Shown piece by piece: positions 61,139 through 61,690 of a DNA stretch of 61,690 bases. Numbering within the stretch: position 1 is the stretch's first letter; each line of letters begins with the position of its first letter. The DNA comes from PVC group bacterium. GTDB lineage: Bacteria; Verrucomicrobiota; Kiritimatiellia; CAIKKV01; CAITUY01. The translations under genes and the position numbers were made by a program. The notes under the pieces were generated by a model. The model did not search any database, was not told the DNA's origin, and saw only the letters and a list, made by a program, of their open reading frames with translations. The stretch is taken from contig CAMBRF010000019.1 of NCBI GenBank assembly GCA_945870225.1, forward strand, positions 1 to 61,690, written 5' to 3'.

Positions 61139-61690
61139 GGTCGGGCACCAAGGTCGGGTGTGACTGGGGGTGGGTCTTCACTATTCACAGTTCAATCTAC
61201 CCTCGTCGGCAATCAGTTCTTAGCTCTCTCCCATTCTCGGGGACCCATTCACCACCGAATATCTAATGTGCCGTACGCCTGCTTCCGGGACCAACGAGCC
61301 TCCTGCCTGTCTGCTATATCTTGCCTTCGACCGGTCAACCAGATGCCCCGCTACGCCGCCGTCACGGCACCTGCTTCAAAAGGCCAGGTGCCGCGCCGGC
61401 GGCTCCGCTCTCCACTATCACTTCACCATCCTCTTCATGGTCATCGCAGCCCGCGCCATGGATCTTCGATCAATCCGCGTCTCTCTTTTCTCCCACCACT
61501 AGCCCCGCTACGCGCTTCGAGTGCCGTCTGTTCGGTCGATCCACCGTCGAGATGCCCCTCCTAACGTCCGGGGCACATCGCCGGTTCCTCTCCGTCACAG
61601 CCGGACACTCCAAGCGCTTCGCTCATTCTATCCGGAACGCCGTGTTCAATGGCCAGTTCACGGCAACAGCCGGGAGCCGTGAACCGTCCA
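61139..61690. other. Non-coding end of window
   Basis: 552 bases with no convincing gene. Frames such as 61160-61564 and 61266-61502 have no family resemblance and a composition like shadow reading. An inverted repeat GTTCACGGC (61656-61664) / GCCGTGAAC (61676-61684) lies at the edge and could be part of another element. The integrase and right attachment site of the phage-like region may lie beyond. Confidence 0.45.

Noticed and set aside
61160..61564. 134-residue ORF at the window end
   Set aside because: Ser/Pro/Arg-rich, no family or start signal; likely noise in non-coding DNA.

Overview
The window looks like a chromosome segment of a GC-rich (about 60%) Gram-negative bacterium of the PVC superphylum, most likely Kiritimatiellota, Lentisphaerota or Verrucomicrobiota. 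The clues are a DUF1559-type prepilin with the [18 protein letters not shown] leader, LolA/MMPL/lipoprotein export genes, an NrpR regulator in a bacterium, and abundant short palindromic and heptamer repeats in intergenic DNA. Taxonomy is inferred from gene content only.

Layout. (1) 1-3.3 kb: an accessory region that reads as a fragment of an integron cassette array. Short ORFs in one orientation are separated by attC-like imperfect palindromes (881-942, 1454-1514, decayed 1905-1959), followed by an AT-richer SMI1/KNR4 (SUKH) gene, a MITE-like inverted repeat and a small membrane protein. No integrase is in view. (2) 3.4-11.5 kb: a BatD-like protein, a class I glutamine amidotransferase with proB-proA (proline synthesis), glycerate kinase and a large glycosidase-like protein. 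(3) 11.8-18.2 kb: a nitrogen-assimilation block with NfnA/NfnB-type flavoprotein subunits, NrpR divergent from NADP glutamate dehydrogenase with a paired inverted motif between them, and a NifA-like sigma-54 activator. (4) 18.3-27.7 kb: receiver/degenerate GGDEF protein, 6-phosphofructokinase, an MFS-HEAT fusion, a flippase-like membrane protein with GDP-deoxyhexose genes (gmd and a reductase), a TIM-barrel isomerase-like protein, and rpsU.

(5) 27.8-39.2 kb: a ten-gene minus-strand operon that looks like an uncharacterised lipid or polyene pathway. In transcription order it holds a FabG-like ketoreductase, a CrtI/RetSat-like flavoenzyme, a ketosynthase, an ACP, an acyltransferase, a PaaK-like AMP ligase, a radical SAM-SPASM/hot-dog fusion, a LolA-like carrier, an MMPL exporter and a small lipoprotein. 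The biosynthetic half recalls ladderane-type clusters and the export half recalls aryl polyene clusters, but it matches neither. (6) 39.4-44.6 kb: prepilin, priA with an in-frame palindromic repeat, metG and tRNA-Val(TAC).

(7) 44.8-61.1 kb: a Mu-like head module next to tRNA-Val. It has TerS, TerL, DUF935 portal, protease with nested scaffold, decoration-like protein, capsid and connector-like protein. Where tail genes would be expected there is a run of exported proteins (one an Asp-box lipoprotein), a holin-like protein and a phospholipase-A2-like protein. Host-type heptamer repeats have spread into and between these genes. Plus-strand probable defence genes are inserted: a PD-(D/E)XK-PIN fusion between TerL and portal, and a PD-(D/E)XK + SIR2 pair upstream of TerS. 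No integrase, tape-measure or baseplate gene is visible, and the right boundary lies outside the window.

The strongest candidates for undescribed biology are the lipid operon with its rSAM-hot-dog fusion, the tail-less head module with exported proteins, and the PD-(D/E)XK/SIR2 pair.
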